Positions 25,136 to 37,019 are shown, counted from the first letter of the stretch. The stretch is 64,000 nucleotides of DNA from Vitis vinifera (GCF_030704535.1 NC_081817.1:697001-761000), one strand, 5' to 3'. A program made the numbers and translations. The notes: generated from the sequence alone by a model not told the origin.

Positions 25136-25232
25136 TTCTTCCCCTACACCAACCAAAAACACTCCAGATTTTGCACTAAATTAAATTACAGCCCAAACGC
25201 CCGCTGCGTGACGGTGAGGGGATATGTAAAAG

Positions 25233-25371
25233 ACGTGGGTTAGTGACGAGACGCGTGGAGTTGACGTGGTATGGAAGGAGAGGTAAACATGTGCCACGTA
25301 GATGACTGGGGTCAAAGAGAATGACACGAGTCTTATACTCTATGACGAACTTGTGTAACTGAGTGGCACGT
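25233..25371. promoter_or_regulatory. ABRE-like ACGTG cluster upstream of Em copy B
   Basis: Four ACGTG/CACGT cores lie within 140 bp: ACGTG at 25233-25237 and 25264-25268, CACGT at 25295-25299 and 25367-25371. There is also ACGCGTGG at 25251-25258. ACGTG is the core of ABA-responsive elements bound by bZIP factors of the ABI5/ABF group. The cluster starts about 100 bp upstream of the Em ATG, where such sites are normally found. Confidence 0.65.
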
Positions 25372-25399
25372 ATCTTGCTTTTTCATAAGGAAAAATAAT

Positions 25400-26617
25400 C
25401 ATCATCCGATGATCTCGATGTTTCTACTTTCTATAAACAAGTTGTACATTTTTTTTTTCTAAATAACCCCAAATAATTAGGTGATAATTTTACCCATTCA
25501 ATCGAAAAACAAATTTGGTCATTGATTTTACCTATTCAATTTGAGCATCACTTGTGCACATTTGAAATAGTATTTAATGGGATTATCTATAAATTTTATT
25601 CACCGTTTAAGCCACGTTGAACTTTAAAATCTAAGTAAGATTAAACTTAAGCTAATGACGGTATTCTAACTTGATCAATTCATCTTAGTAATAATTTATT
25701 TAAATCATGTTTGGGTTCTTTTTCACGATGTTGGAAACTTCTTTGAAGTATTTTAAAAACTTTCATGCGTAAAACAGTTTTATAAATCACATAAATATTT
25801 AATATAAAATATTATATCTTGGTTATTAAAAAATGTAGACACTATTTGATAATTGTTTTTAAAAAAATTATGATGTTTTGTAAAACAAAAATATATTTTA
25901 AAATATAAAATATTTTTAATATATTTTAAAAATAATTTGTATATCAAATATTTTATTTTTAATTATTTTTAAAAATAATTATTGAAAAACAAGTTAAAAT
26001 AACAAAAATAAAAAACACTTTATTTCCTATTTTTAAGAATATAAAATATAAAATAATTTTTAGTTGTTAAATATGCTTTCTTTTTTTATGAAGAACAAAA
26101 ACCGTTTTCAAACACAGTTTCCAAATAAAATATTTATTTTATTTTATTCATAAAAAAGTATCAAAATAAATAAACAAATACCAACAAAAAAAATATACAT
26201 GTTTTTTAGTTTAATGAAAAAAAATATTTTATAAAAAATGAAATATAATTTAAATTGGGTAAAACCTTATATTTTTCAAAATGATTTAATATTTACATTG
26301 AAAAAATAAAAAGTAAAATCAAGTTGAAGAAATATATAAAAATAATTTATTAATTTTAAATTTATTAAATTTTCTTTCACTTTCTTTTTATTTACATGTT
26401 TTCTTTCTTTTATTTTTTTCAAATTTTCTATAAAATAAATATATGGTTAAAGAAAAATATGAAAAAAAGAAAAACTAAAAAAAATTAAAATATATTTAAA
26501 ATTTTGTAAATGATTTCTATATACATTTTTCACGCTCATTTTTACTTGAAGCTTTTATAGGCCAATGAACTATCTCTAATTTGATGTATAATAAATTGTT
26601 CATCATTTTTTAACAAA
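25400..26617. other. AT-rich spacer
   Basis: Very AT-rich sequence with many homopolymer runs, from the Em promoter to the MULE border. No open frame of note, no recognisable transposon end and no RNA gene was seen. Confidence 0.5.
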
Positions 26618-26629
26618 TAAATGATGAAT

Positions 26630-26767
26630 GGGTTAATTGGTTTAAGGGGTCAAAATAACCCCCCCATATTACAAATATAACCCACTAGTCAAAAAACAAA
26701 AAAGTTGACCTGGTTGAAACAAATATGTTCTTCCTCTTTTTTCTCTCCAACACATACAACTTCTCAT
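26630..26767 (+). repeat. left terminal inverted repeat of the MULE
   Basis: About 138 bp, matching the reverse complement of 32451-32585 at most positions, with a few small indels. It begins GGGTTAATTGG and ends near CATACAACTTCTCATC. Confidence 0.85.
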
Positions 26768-27163
26768 CTTCTACTTCATTTATAGAAGGACTCCTCATAT
26801 TTTTCAAAAAAATTATCTAATCATCTTCTTCTACTTCATTATCTTCCTTTGGTGTACAAAATGGAAAGGTCATCATCTCCTCTTCCGCTTCATTTATAAA
26901 ATGAGTCTTCATCTTTCATCATCTTCTTCTATTTCACTATCTTCCTTTGATGTACAAAACGTAAATTTCATATTTCCTTAAAAAAACCCTATAAAATTTA
27001 TCGTCTATCCTCTCATCCTCTGTTTCATTCTGAATCCTTGGAAAAATTGTTATTCTATTTTTTTCAAGTTATCACATATTATATCTTCAAATACGAAGAA
27101 AACCATTAGTTCATTGAAGAGTGATAAGAGAAACATATTTTTAAAAATGGCGAAAAAGCAAAA

Positions 27164-30100
27164 ATGGCAATTGCGAATAGGAAAAAAAGTGAAGTAGAAG
27201 AAAGTGAAGCAAAGGAAAGCGAAGTTATTGAGCAAAAATCCCAATTACCAACAGAAGAGGCAAGTGATTCTACTAAACCGGTAAGTGTAGTCTTCACATT
27301 TGATAAATTATTAAAATTTTTAGAAATGTTATACAATAATATTTCAGTATGGTCACGTTTATTAGTTAAATGCATGAAGAAAAATTTAGGATTTATTGAA
27401 TTGTATTCAAAGTATAAAATTGTTATATTTATGATTTTTTTTAGTTCTCCATTGTTATCAGTTATGTATTTTGAGTGAATAAATTTAGGTTTGTTAACTG
27501 ATGTTTGAAAATATTTGGGAACTATTACAGTGTGTTGAAAAATAATAAATTCCGTATTAATATTGTTTTAGTTTTCTGTATTATTATCAATCATGTGTTT
27601 ATAGTGAATTAGATATATTCAATGTAATAACATCTAATTAGGGATAAGTTTGCATATAATTTATGAAATTTTAGGGATTTTGGAAATTTTAGGGGTATTA
27701 TACAATGGTGTTTGAGTAGATCTATATTCTTTACTTGATATTTTTAAAATTTTGGGAACTATTGAATTGATTTCAAAATAACATATGGTATATTTATAAT
27801 TTTTGTAGTTATATATTGTTGTCAATTATGTATGTAGAGTGAATAAAAAATATATAATGATTTCATGCAATGACATGTAATTAAGGATAAGTTTTTAAAG
27901 AATTTATGAAATTTTAGGATTTTAAAACTTTTTAGGGATGTTATGTAATGACATTTGAGTAGTGTTAAATTTGTTAGTTAATGATGTTTTTAAAATTTTG
28001 GGAACTACTGGAGTGTGTTAATCAGTTATTGTATAATATTTATAATTTTGTATTAAATATTTACTAACTTTATTTTATTTAAAGTATAGACTACTACTCC
28101 CTCGACATGTTTTAAAGTTAAAATACCTATAGAAGAGCATTTCCCATCAAAGGTTGCATGTCTATCACACCTGAGTGTAATGGAAAATATTAAAAAGAAA
28201 CTCAATAAGGAACAATTGGAGAGATTCAAGGATTTTTGCTTTGACCATTTTTTGCTTATGACATAACTTAAATTTTCCACTCAAATTGTGCACCACATGT
28301 TATTACGTCAATGTCTTATAAAGAAGGATGATGAAATGTGGTTTTTAGTAAATTCAAAGAGATTAAGATTTGATGAAAATGAGTTTGGATTAATCACTGG
28401 TTTAAGTTTTGGTCCTATTCCTCAGCATGAGGAAACATCAATGAGAATAAGGGATGTTTACATTAATAGTGAAAACAAAGTGTGTAATGATCAATTGGAG
28501 AAAGTTTTTCTTTCTTTTGGTGAAGTGAAAAAAAAAAACAAAAGAAAAATGTTGATAATCTTAAAGATGAAGACATGGTGAAATTAGTCTTATTGTACTT
28601 TATTGTGCATGTTCTACTTGGGAAATAAGGGAAAAATTTAATAGACATGCAATAGGTTGGTCTTGTTGATTGTTTGAAAGTTTTTAATAAGTATCCATGG
28701 GGTAGGATTTGTTATGAAATAACAATTTATGGGATGCAACGAGCCTTGGAGAACTAGGTGACAAAATACCAAGGTAAAAATGAACAAATGGGTAATATAG
28801 CACATCAAGCATATAGTCTTGTTGGATTTCCACATGTCTTCCAAGTTTGGGTGTATGAGACTATTCTGATTATCGGAATGAAATATGTTAATCATGTTGC
28901 TAAGAGTTGCCCACGAATTTTAAATTGGAGAGCTACTTCCACACCGATGTTCACCAAGCTCCAACAAATATTTTTGGACTGCAATATGAGTATTTTTTTT
29001 TACCATATATTTTGATAGTGTTGTCACTTACATATTTGTATATGTCTATGTTTGTTAATTAAATTACTTAACTTGAATTCAATAGTTATATTTGTGTTCG
29101 CTGCTTAAACCCACTCTAGATGAATGCCAACAAGATTATTACAAGTATCTGAATAAGTTAGTGTCAGTGAATGGTGTTCCTTCATAAATTTTAAGCCAAC
29201 CAACGACCCCAGAACATGATACTATGGGTGACCTAAAAGATGAAGATCACCCACTCGAAGCTATTGCATATGTTGCTGCTACAATGGAAAACAATAACAA
29301 AAATGATTATTCTATCCTACTTTCAATTGAGGTAACTCCACTATCATACATTCATCTATAAATGTCATTTTTAATGTTTCAATTATAATACAAAGTTCAA
29401 ACAAAAATTCAAATTGAAAACTTAACCGAGGTTAAGTTAATCATCAATAAAACTTAACCATAGTCAAATGAAAGTTACTTTGATAAACATAACAGAACTA
29501 TCATAAGTACACATCAATTTTTTAAAATTATGACTATAATTTTGGTGTACAATGATGTATGAAAAATTAATGTTTCATTTGTTTATAACATGTGCAGAAT
29601 CTATGGATACGGTTCATAAAACATATAGAAAAGTTTGAATCAAATTTCAATTATTTAAAGAAAAAACTGAAGGAAGTGAACAGAAAGATTGATAACTTAA
29701 GACAACTTTTATTGGATGTTAGTAATATATTTATTCAATCAAATTATGTATTTTATTTATATATTTCTACTATCTTATTGTAGGTGAAATGGCAAAATGA
29801 GTCATGTGCTACAAATAATACAAACTTTTCAAATTCTGGTACAAAAAGAAAAGACACTGGTATGGATTTTAATTCATTGGATGACAAGTTTGAGACTCCG
29901 ATGGAAGATAAGGAGGATGAGAACCATGACCATATAGATGTGAATACCAATACAGAAGAAATAACAAATATTATAGCTGCAGAAAAACACATAATAAGAT
30001 GGAGAAAGACGATGATGTGATTTTTGATCTAATTGTTGATATTGCCAAATTATTTGATACCCCTACTGTATCAGACAATTTTTCGGTTTATGTATTTCCA

Positions 30101-31397
30101 AAGCAACTGTCCCCCACTATATTTAAGCAAAGACATGAGTTGAAAAAAGTCTTATTTTTTGCAGCCTCCTTTCACAGACCCTACAAAGAGAAGAAAAAAT
30201 AGAAAGGAAGGGGAAACAACATCTGACTTTAATCATTTGCAATCTATTTTTGAGGAAGCAAGAGAAGTCTTTCATAAGTGGTTGAGTCTTCAACAAGGGT
30301 AATTATCTTTACTTTAAACTTGTAATAGTTTTTTTTTTGGCAACTTATTTGCTTGATCATGGTTTTTTTATATATTATTACAATAAAGTTTAAGGTTGAT
30401 ATTGATTACTTGCATGCGGACAAAGAATGGTTTGAGTCACTAGTTCAACATGGTTCATGGCTCAAAGACACGGTTTTTAAATGTTCTTATTGTGTTTGCT
30501 TTTACTTATTAGTATATTGTTATTATAATGAAATAGTATAACTAATGTTTTTCTTTGTATATGTTGTCTAGCATATTGATGTTGCTTTCTACTTTTTCCG
30601 TAAGCGGATAATAGAAAAGCCCCATGCATTTTCTCAAAATTTTACCACCACAAATATAATGTTTTGGGTATGTATAGTTTATTTTTACTATTGACCCTCA
30701 TAATACTAGTTAAATTATGGTAGTTTAACTATTCTTTTTTACCTTTTCTTATATAGCAAATGTGAAAGCAATGTGGGAGAAGCATGCTAAAAAGTGGAAT
30801 CAATTCCAAATGCAAGCAAATGATATTCTTGTTGACTATGTTAATGGGCTTCACCCAACTCCTTCCATGAAATTGTCCGAGGTGGACATCGTCTATGTCC
30901 CTATTAATGTCCGAAGTATGTATTGGGTCTTGGGAGTAGTTTACCTTTCTCAGATGAGAATATTTGTGTATGATTCATTGATAGGCATTAATAGTGATAA
31001 CAAACTAAAAGGTGTCATAATACCTTTAGCTAAAGTATTACCGCGTATTTTGCATGCTACATCATATTATGGGAAGAACGGTGATCCTAAGAGTGAAGAA
31101 CAGTGGGACATTGAACGGTTGCATGATGTTCCTCAACAAGAGTATGAGTAAGTAAACAAATATGCAAACTTCATTTTATCATTTCACCTTTATGCCTTAT
31201 ACAGTAAATTTTTTTTAGTCATCTTAATTATGATTACTTGTGTTTCATGCAGTGGTGATTGTGGGATATTCCTGATTAAATATGTAGAATACTTAATGCA
31301 TGATCATCCATTCAGATCACTGACCCGTGCCCGCATTGATTGGTTTAAAGAGAAAATGACAATTGAATTGTTCTACTTCAAAAATTTACCCATGTAA
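27164..31397 (+). pseudogene. DUF1985/Ulp1 (C48 peptidase) gene of the MULE, decayed
   Basis: This resembles the SUMO-protease-like genes carried by plant MULEs. In order: a charged N-terminus (27164-27280, ending at a GT donor); a DUF1985-like region (LRQCLIKKDDEMWFLVNSKR, then FGLITGLSFGPIP, then QVWVYETI); a coiled-coil-like stretch (29596 on); an acidic linker; HIDVAFYFFRKR; and a C48 domain from about 30862. The Ulp1 core shows VDIVYVPINV, FVYDSL (Asp), PQQ and GDCGIF (Cys). The last intron is 31148-31252; the stop is at 31395-31397. Defects seen: in-frame TAA 28264-28266; a frame change around the A run near 28529; TAA 28626-28628; TAG 28653-28655; TAG 28755-28757; TAA 29185-29187. The expected catalytic His before Trp is Tyr (SMYWVLG). 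Some intron limits are guesses. A protease-active product is unlikely. Confidence 0.82.
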
Positions 31398-31499
31398 TGG
31401 GTTTCATTTTGATTATGTAAAAGGTTTATATGTTATTGAGTGTTGACTGTTATTTTAGATGAATTTGACTTGATGCTGAAAGTTACAATTTTTGTAATG

Positions 31500-32092
31500 T
31501 AACTATAACTGTCAACTTAACTATAGTTAAGTTATTTTTTAATGCAACTCAACAATTGTTAAGTTCAGGTGAATATTCTGAGTGCGAATTTAACCTCAAT
31601 TAAGTTTTTTATTAATGCAACTGAACCATTGTTAAGTTTAGGTGAAAATTCTAACTGTGAACTTAACTGTGGTTGAGTTCTTTGTTAATGCAACTCAACT
31701 ACGGTTAAGTTTAGGTGAAAATTCTGACTATGAACTTAACTGTGATTAAGTTCTTTTTTAATGCAACTCAACTACTGTTAAGTTCATGTGAAAATTCTAA
31801 TTGTAAACTTATCAACAGTTAAGTTATTTGTTAATGCAACTCAACTACTGTTAAGTTCACGTGAAAATTCTAACTGTGAACTTATCCACAGTTAAGTTAT
31901 TTGTTAATGCAACTCAACTATTATTAAGTTCAGGTGAAAATTCTGATTGTAAATTTATTCAAAGTTAAGTTATTTGTTAATGCAACTCAACTATTGTTAA
32001 GTTCAGGTGAAAAAATGAACAAAGAACTTAACCACAATTAAGTTATTTATTAATGCAACTCAACCATTATTAAGTTTAGGTGAAATTTATGA
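31500..32092 (+). repeat. 73-bp minisatellite, about 8 copies
   Basis: The marker AATGCAACTCAAC (or a near variant) recurs at 31541, 31614, 31687, 31760, 31833, 31906, 31979 and 32052, always 73 bp apart. Each unit holds GTTAAGTT and its complement AACTTAAC, so each could form a small hairpin. The array lies inside the MULE, 3' of the Ulp1 pseudogene and before the right terminal repeat. Confidence 0.95.
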
Positions 32093-32450
32093 CTGTGAAT
32101 TTGTTTACCATCATTTGAACTTTCCATATGGATAAATCTTTTCAACTTCTTTTGAAGAAACTTTTCACATTTTCATAACTAACAATGGACTCTCTATTTT
32201 TTACCAGATTTTGAATTTTTAAGAAATAAAAAGATAATAAAAAAAAAAGAAATTATTGGTTGCTTACATTTTTTTTCATATTTTCGTGACCAAGAATGAA
32301 GAATAGATGAAACACTGGTAAAAAGTTAAACTTGTTCTCTGCAGGAAAAGAGAGAGAAAGAGTAACCAATGACCAAATAAAAAAATTAGAACCTAATTTG
32401 CTATAAAAGGAAAAGTTGTCTTGGAGGGAAAAATGAGGGTGGAAAGGGAA

Positions 32451-32585
32451 ATGATAAGTTGTATGTGTTGGAAAGAAAAAAGAAGGACATTTTTGTCTCA
32501 AACCAGTTCAACTTTTTTACTTTTTAACTGGTGGGTTATATTTGCAAATATGAAAGTTATTTTGACCCTTTTAATCAATTAACCC
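32451..32585 (-). repeat. right terminal inverted repeat of the MULE
   Basis: This is the reverse complement partner of 26630-26767. The outer end is the complement of GGGTTAATTGATT, directly followed by the 9-bp TAAATGAAT. Confidence 0.85.
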
Positions 32586-32594
32586 TAAATGAAT

Positions 32595-35237
32595 TGATTC
32601 AATAATAAATATACATACATACGAAAGAGATTTTAAAACTCTAAAAATAAAAAAAATAAAAAAAATTAACTTTCCTAAATATTCTAACCATCAAGAACAA
32701 TTTTTTAAAGTACAAAGTACATTTTTAATAAATATTTTATATTTTATATAAGAATTTTTATTTAAAAAAAATCATTTTTATTTTTTTTTATCCCTTTAAT
32801 ACCTGCTAAAATTGATTTATAAAATTCTAAGATTTGAACATTTTATCCCAGCTGAGAATATTTAACGTTCGAAAGAACCATTCAATTTATCCAACTTTGG
32901 GTCAAAAAATGTAACTCCTCCAACCTCCAATCCATCCTGTAGTGAGAGAGTCAAGTCAACGGCGTTCGTATTTGTTGGTTGCCAACTTAGGCTAGTAATG
33001 GAAGACGAATTCTTAAAATCCTTTTTTTTTAATGTTGAAGTCTAACTCACTATTTTTGGAATGGTCAGACTCAATAATAATGTCATTTTCTTTTTCTTTA
33101 TTTTAATCAAAGAAGAAAATGTGCAACACGACAAAATGTGTATCAGAACAGAGAGGTTTGTTCAAATTTTACACTTTCAGACCAAGTCAAAGTTCCCTTT
33201 GAATTTTTACAACAGAAGTACAGTTAAGACTTAAGAGGCGAGTGGAAAGAATTAAAACGAGAGTTGGATTCTTTGACTGAATGGGGGAGTGTATATCACT
33301 ATTTTTTACTATTATTTTTCACGGGTAGTAATAGAAATTTGAAATAAAATTATCTATTTATTAAATATACTTAAATTTTGAAGAAATAAAATAGAGAGTA
33401 AAGATAAAAGAAAAGAAGAACTAAAGAAGAATAAAAAAATACATTTAAACTTAATAAATTATTTTTTTATATTTCTTCAAAATTTTTTTTACTTATTTTC
33501 TGTTATTATATAATAATTAAATAATTTAAAAATATATATATATATATATTTGTTGTTAAACCAAATATGAAAAAACTATTTTCTTAATAATTTTTAAGAA
33601 CCAAACTATAATTTTTTTTTACATTAAATCCTTTAAAAGTGATGGTATGGAAGGTAATGGATAGAAAAATTATTATTGTTTTGAATGAAATAATAAGTAA
33701 TAATATGTTGTTTTATTAAACATTAATATATATAACAAAATTTGTAAGAAAATATATGATACGTAAAACACATTTAATATAGTAATGATATTTAATCATA
33801 TGGCATAAATAACTATATATGTATAATTATTATTATTTTTGTCAATTTAATAAAATTTGAAAATGAACATATTTATATTTTTTTATTTACTATTATTTAC
33901 TAAATGTTTTTTATACATTTTAAAAATAAAAAATAAAAGATGATAATAAATTGTATATAAAATCTTAGGTGGGTATTTGACAATCTAATCTAGTGATTTT
34001 TTATTTCGATTTTGATAATTTCATTTAAAAACCAATTAATATTCATTGAGGGTAGTTCAATCATTTTGGATATCACACCCCACTTCTAAATATCATAATA
34101 TAAGTGACCCATCATTAAGCTTAAAAATATAAATAAATATAAACTATTATCTAAAAGTGTTAGTTTACTTTGTCTTTTAAAAATTACTTTTAAAAAATTT
34201 ATAATCTGAGTTAATAAAAAATATGATTTTTTTATTTTTTAAATAATTCACAACGGTCATTATCCTTAGAAAGCATGAAGTGTGTCCAAATGGTGCATAA
34301 AATTATATTTTTAATATTTTATTTTTTTATATGTATGATATTGAAGTTTTGGGTTTAGAAAACACAACATAGGATTACATTTGCATGCATTGTATTATTA
34401 AGGTCTAATTTTTTATTGTGATATACCCAGTTTGACCCCTCTCCCCTAACCGGCCAATTCGTCGCATTTGTAAAGCTAAGGTCATCGCTTTGATTTCGGT
34501 AGCTACCTTTTCTCTGTTTATGAAAATTTTGTAGGACTGTTCATTGAATGTGAGGAAAAAAGACAAATAGATTTTCCATTTCTTGAAATCTCACTTTCAA
34601 TTCAAATTTATGGTGTAATGTGTATCCCATGTTTTGTCGGTTTGAAAAGTCATTTTGAATTATTTGATTTTATCAGATCTCAAAATTATTAAATTATTGG
34701 ATTTTATCATATCTTATAATTTTGATGAGAGGGTTAACAATATTGGAAATTTTATTCACAACAATCGTCTTTGTCTGTTTGATTTATTTTATCATATTAA
34801 AAGATTATTTGACAATATTTTTTAAAAAAAGCTTTTGAACTTGAGTGTTTTTTAAGAAAAATCTTTTTATAGTGTCTTTTAAATGAATATTTGATAAATA
34901 ATTATTTTAAATACACTTTCAAAAAATCTATATTCCATTAAAAATATTTTTGTATAAAAAACTGCTAAACATACTCTAAATATGTTATCGATCAGCATTT
35001 TTTTTCCTTAATCAATCAATAATCAAGAGACATAAAAGTATATGAAATTGTTTTATCACTCTTGAATATATAATGTATTTTATCATTTAAAAAATTATAC
35101 ATATTTTTTATATTATTATATGGGTGCTTGATAAAATTTAATATTAATTAATTAATAACTTAAATTGATTTTAAATTAATAATTTAAAATTTATTACTTT
35201 AATATTAAGATTGTTTGATATTAAATAATTAAATTAA
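32595..35237. other. AT-rich spacer between the MULE and the solo LTR
   Basis: Very AT-rich, with an AT dinucleotide run near 33532-33550 and long A and T tracts. No gene, long frame or recognisable transposon terminus was seen. It may hold decayed small elements that cannot be delimited by eye. Confidence 0.45.
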
Positions 35238-35732
35238 CACATTGTGGACCCCGCATTTCGGCTCATGCGTTTCCCACTCGATGGCGAGCTCGGTTTTTAT
35301 TGTTTTGAAAAATGATTTTATTGATTAGGAAAAATGACTTGGAGTCGCCACTTATTTTTGTTTTATTTTTTTTAAAGTTAAACAAAATAAGAAAGAAAAA
35401 CCCTAAGTGTGACTCCTTACTTTGGAAAAAGTGGTCTGTGAAAAACCGGATCGGGTTCGGGGGTCAGGTTACTTATCAGGAAGATACGGTAAGGACCGTA
35501 GCACCCCTCTAAGTCCCTAAAGCGGGTCTCTACTAATAAAATGAGGCAATCATGACAATTGATTAATCGAGCGTGGATACCAGATAAATATTACTCAAAA
35601 CAAAATAATTGAATGAATAGGAGAAGTAAAGAATGTACTTGAGTGATGAACCGGTTTACTTCAATGAAAGCGAATGCAAAGCCCAATTTATTGTTCATGC
35701 ACTAGTCCCCTTTACTAACACGCGACATCGCT

Positions 35733-35895
35733 CATTTCACCCGGACGAAAATTCTCGCTCATTCCACCCGGACGGGAATTCTCATTCATTCCACCATGAC
35801 GGGGATTCTCACTCATTCCACCCGGACGAGGATTCTCACTCATTCCACCCGAACGGGGAATTCTCACTCATTTACACTCGGACGGGAATTCTACA
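35733..35895 (+). repeat. 27-bp tandem array inside the solo LTR
   Basis: The unit CATTCCACCCGGACGGGAAT plus TCTCACT recurs with starts at 35733, 35760, 35787, 35814, 35841 and 35869. Because 27 is a multiple of three, a spurious open frame reads a 9-residue His/Ser/Asp repeat. Confidence 0.92.
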
Positions 35896-35935
35896 CGGCA
35901 GACAATTCACCTTCTTCGGATACTTCGCAATCGCC

Positions 35936-36310
35936 GCCTGTCACCGGATGGGAGAGGAGGACGATTCACCTTCTCTGAATAGACATGTCTGGATCCTCTG
36001 GCAACACTTATTCGAATGCTTCACAGTCGGCGTCTGTCGTTGGATGGGAGAGGAGGATGATTCACCTTTTCCGGATAGACATGTCCGGATCCTCTGGCAA
36101 CACTTATCCGGATGCTTCACAGTCGGCGCCTGTCGCCGGATGGGAGAGGAGGACGATTCAATTTATCCGGATACTTCGCAATCAACGGCTGTCGCCGGAT
36201 GGGAGAGGAAGACGATTCACCTTATCCGGATACTTCACAGTCGACGCCTGTCGCCTGGTGGGAGAGGAGGATTTAATTTCTCCGGGTAGACATGTCCGGA
36301 TCCATTTCCG
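35936..36310 (+). repeat. 96-bp and 60-bp tandem array inside the solo LTR
   Basis: The marker GGATGGGAGAGGA occurs at 35946, 36042, 36138 and 36197, with a variant at about 36257. The first units are 96 bp and the last are 59-60 bp. The short units lack the segment around ACATGTCCGGATCCTCTGGC. Confidence 0.9.
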
Positions 36311-36329
36311 TCAGCACTTAGCTCCTGGG

Positions 36330-36715
36330 GTTTGAACCACCAAACTGAGAAGTGATGATGGCTCTAAACGCCAAACTGAATAAGCGATGATGACTCTGAA
36401 CACCAAACTGAAAAGTGATGACGACTCTGAACGCCAAACTGAAAATAGTGATGGCTCTGAATGTCAAAATTGAGAAGCGATAGTGACTCTGAACGCCGAA
36501 ACTAAACAATGGCTTTGAACGCCAAATGGAAAGCAAGCAATGTGATAACTCTAAATGTCAACCCGAAACCGTGGCTCTGAATGCCAAACTGAAACGACAG
36601 CTCTGAACGCCAAGTGAAAAAAAGGGTGTGATGGCTCTGAATGCCCAAATGGAAAGGAGGGTGTGATGGCTCTGAATGCCAAACTGAGAACGAAGATGAC
36701 TCTCACCTTCAAACC
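36330..36715 (+). repeat. about 32-bp tandem array inside the solo LTR
   Basis: The core CTCTGAACGCCAAACTGAA recurs every 30-32 bp (CTCT at 36362, 36394, 36425, 36455, 36487 and onwards). Later units are more diverged and vary in length, reaching about 36710. Confidence 0.88.
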
Positions 36716-37019
36716 AGTATCCCCCCCCAAAAAAAACGCTATCTAGATCCCAAAAAATCCTTATCCTTTTTTCTTTCTTTTCCTCTTTTTTTTTTCTCTC
36801 TCTAAAACCCTTCGTTTTTGTCTGCTTCCCGGAAAATCCGCACCTGCTCTGTTGTTCCTCACCTCAGCAACCCTGGAGTCCCAACCACCACCATGGCTCT
36901 AGTCACCTATTCTGCTACGCGTCTCCAGCAGCTCCATTTCCAGAATTTGCCCCCCACTCGTAAACAAATATATATATATATATATATATAAACAAAGCCA
37001 AAAGAGGGTCTACACACAT

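Larger units (their letters stand above)
26630..32585 (+). mobile_element. Mutator-like element (MULE) carrying a Ulp1-protease gene
   Basis: The ends form long inverted repeats. The left end starts GGGTTAATTGGTTTAAGGGG and runs to about 26767. The reverse complement of the right end (32451-32585) starts GGGTTAATTGATTAAAAGGG. The similarity continues through GTCAAAATAAC, AAATATAACCCAC, AAAAAAGTTGA and CCAACACATACAACTT, about 135 bp in all. Flanks are TAAATGATGAAT (26618-26629) and TAAATGAAT (32586-32594): a 9-bp duplication if the left copy gained a TGA repeat. Long TIRs and a 9-bp duplication are MULE hallmarks. The cargo is a DUF1985 plus C48-peptidase gene. No MULE transposase (MURA, SWIM domain) was recognised, so the copy looks non-autonomous. 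MULEs with Ulp1-like genes (Arabidopsis Kaonashi) are known in plants. Confidence 0.88.
35243..37014 (+). mobile_element. solo LTR of an LTR retrotransposon (1,772 bp)
   Basis: The sequence starts TGTGGACCCC and ends GGGTCTACA, the TG...CA form of plant LTRs with matching inverted ends. It is bracketed by the 5-bp direct repeat CACAT at 35238-35242 and 37015-37019. No gag, pol, primer-binding site or second LTR lies beside it, so it is a solo LTR left by unequal recombination. The 5' part carries the motif GACTTGGAGTCGCCAC and the GGGTCAGGTTACTTATCAGG stretch, seen widely in plant LTR elements from recalled experience. The superfamily cannot be decided without internal domains. Three tandem arrays inside are listed separately. 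Confidence 0.88.

Noticed and set aside
31500..32092. CRISPR-like array
   Set aside because: It is a contiguous 73-bp tandem repeat with no unique spacers, in a plant genome.
35633..36289. 218-codon open frame with a His/Ser/Asp-rich repeat
   Set aside because: It lies wholly inside the solo LTR. The repeat unit of 27 bp and the 96-bp unit are multiples of three, which keeps a frame open by chance.
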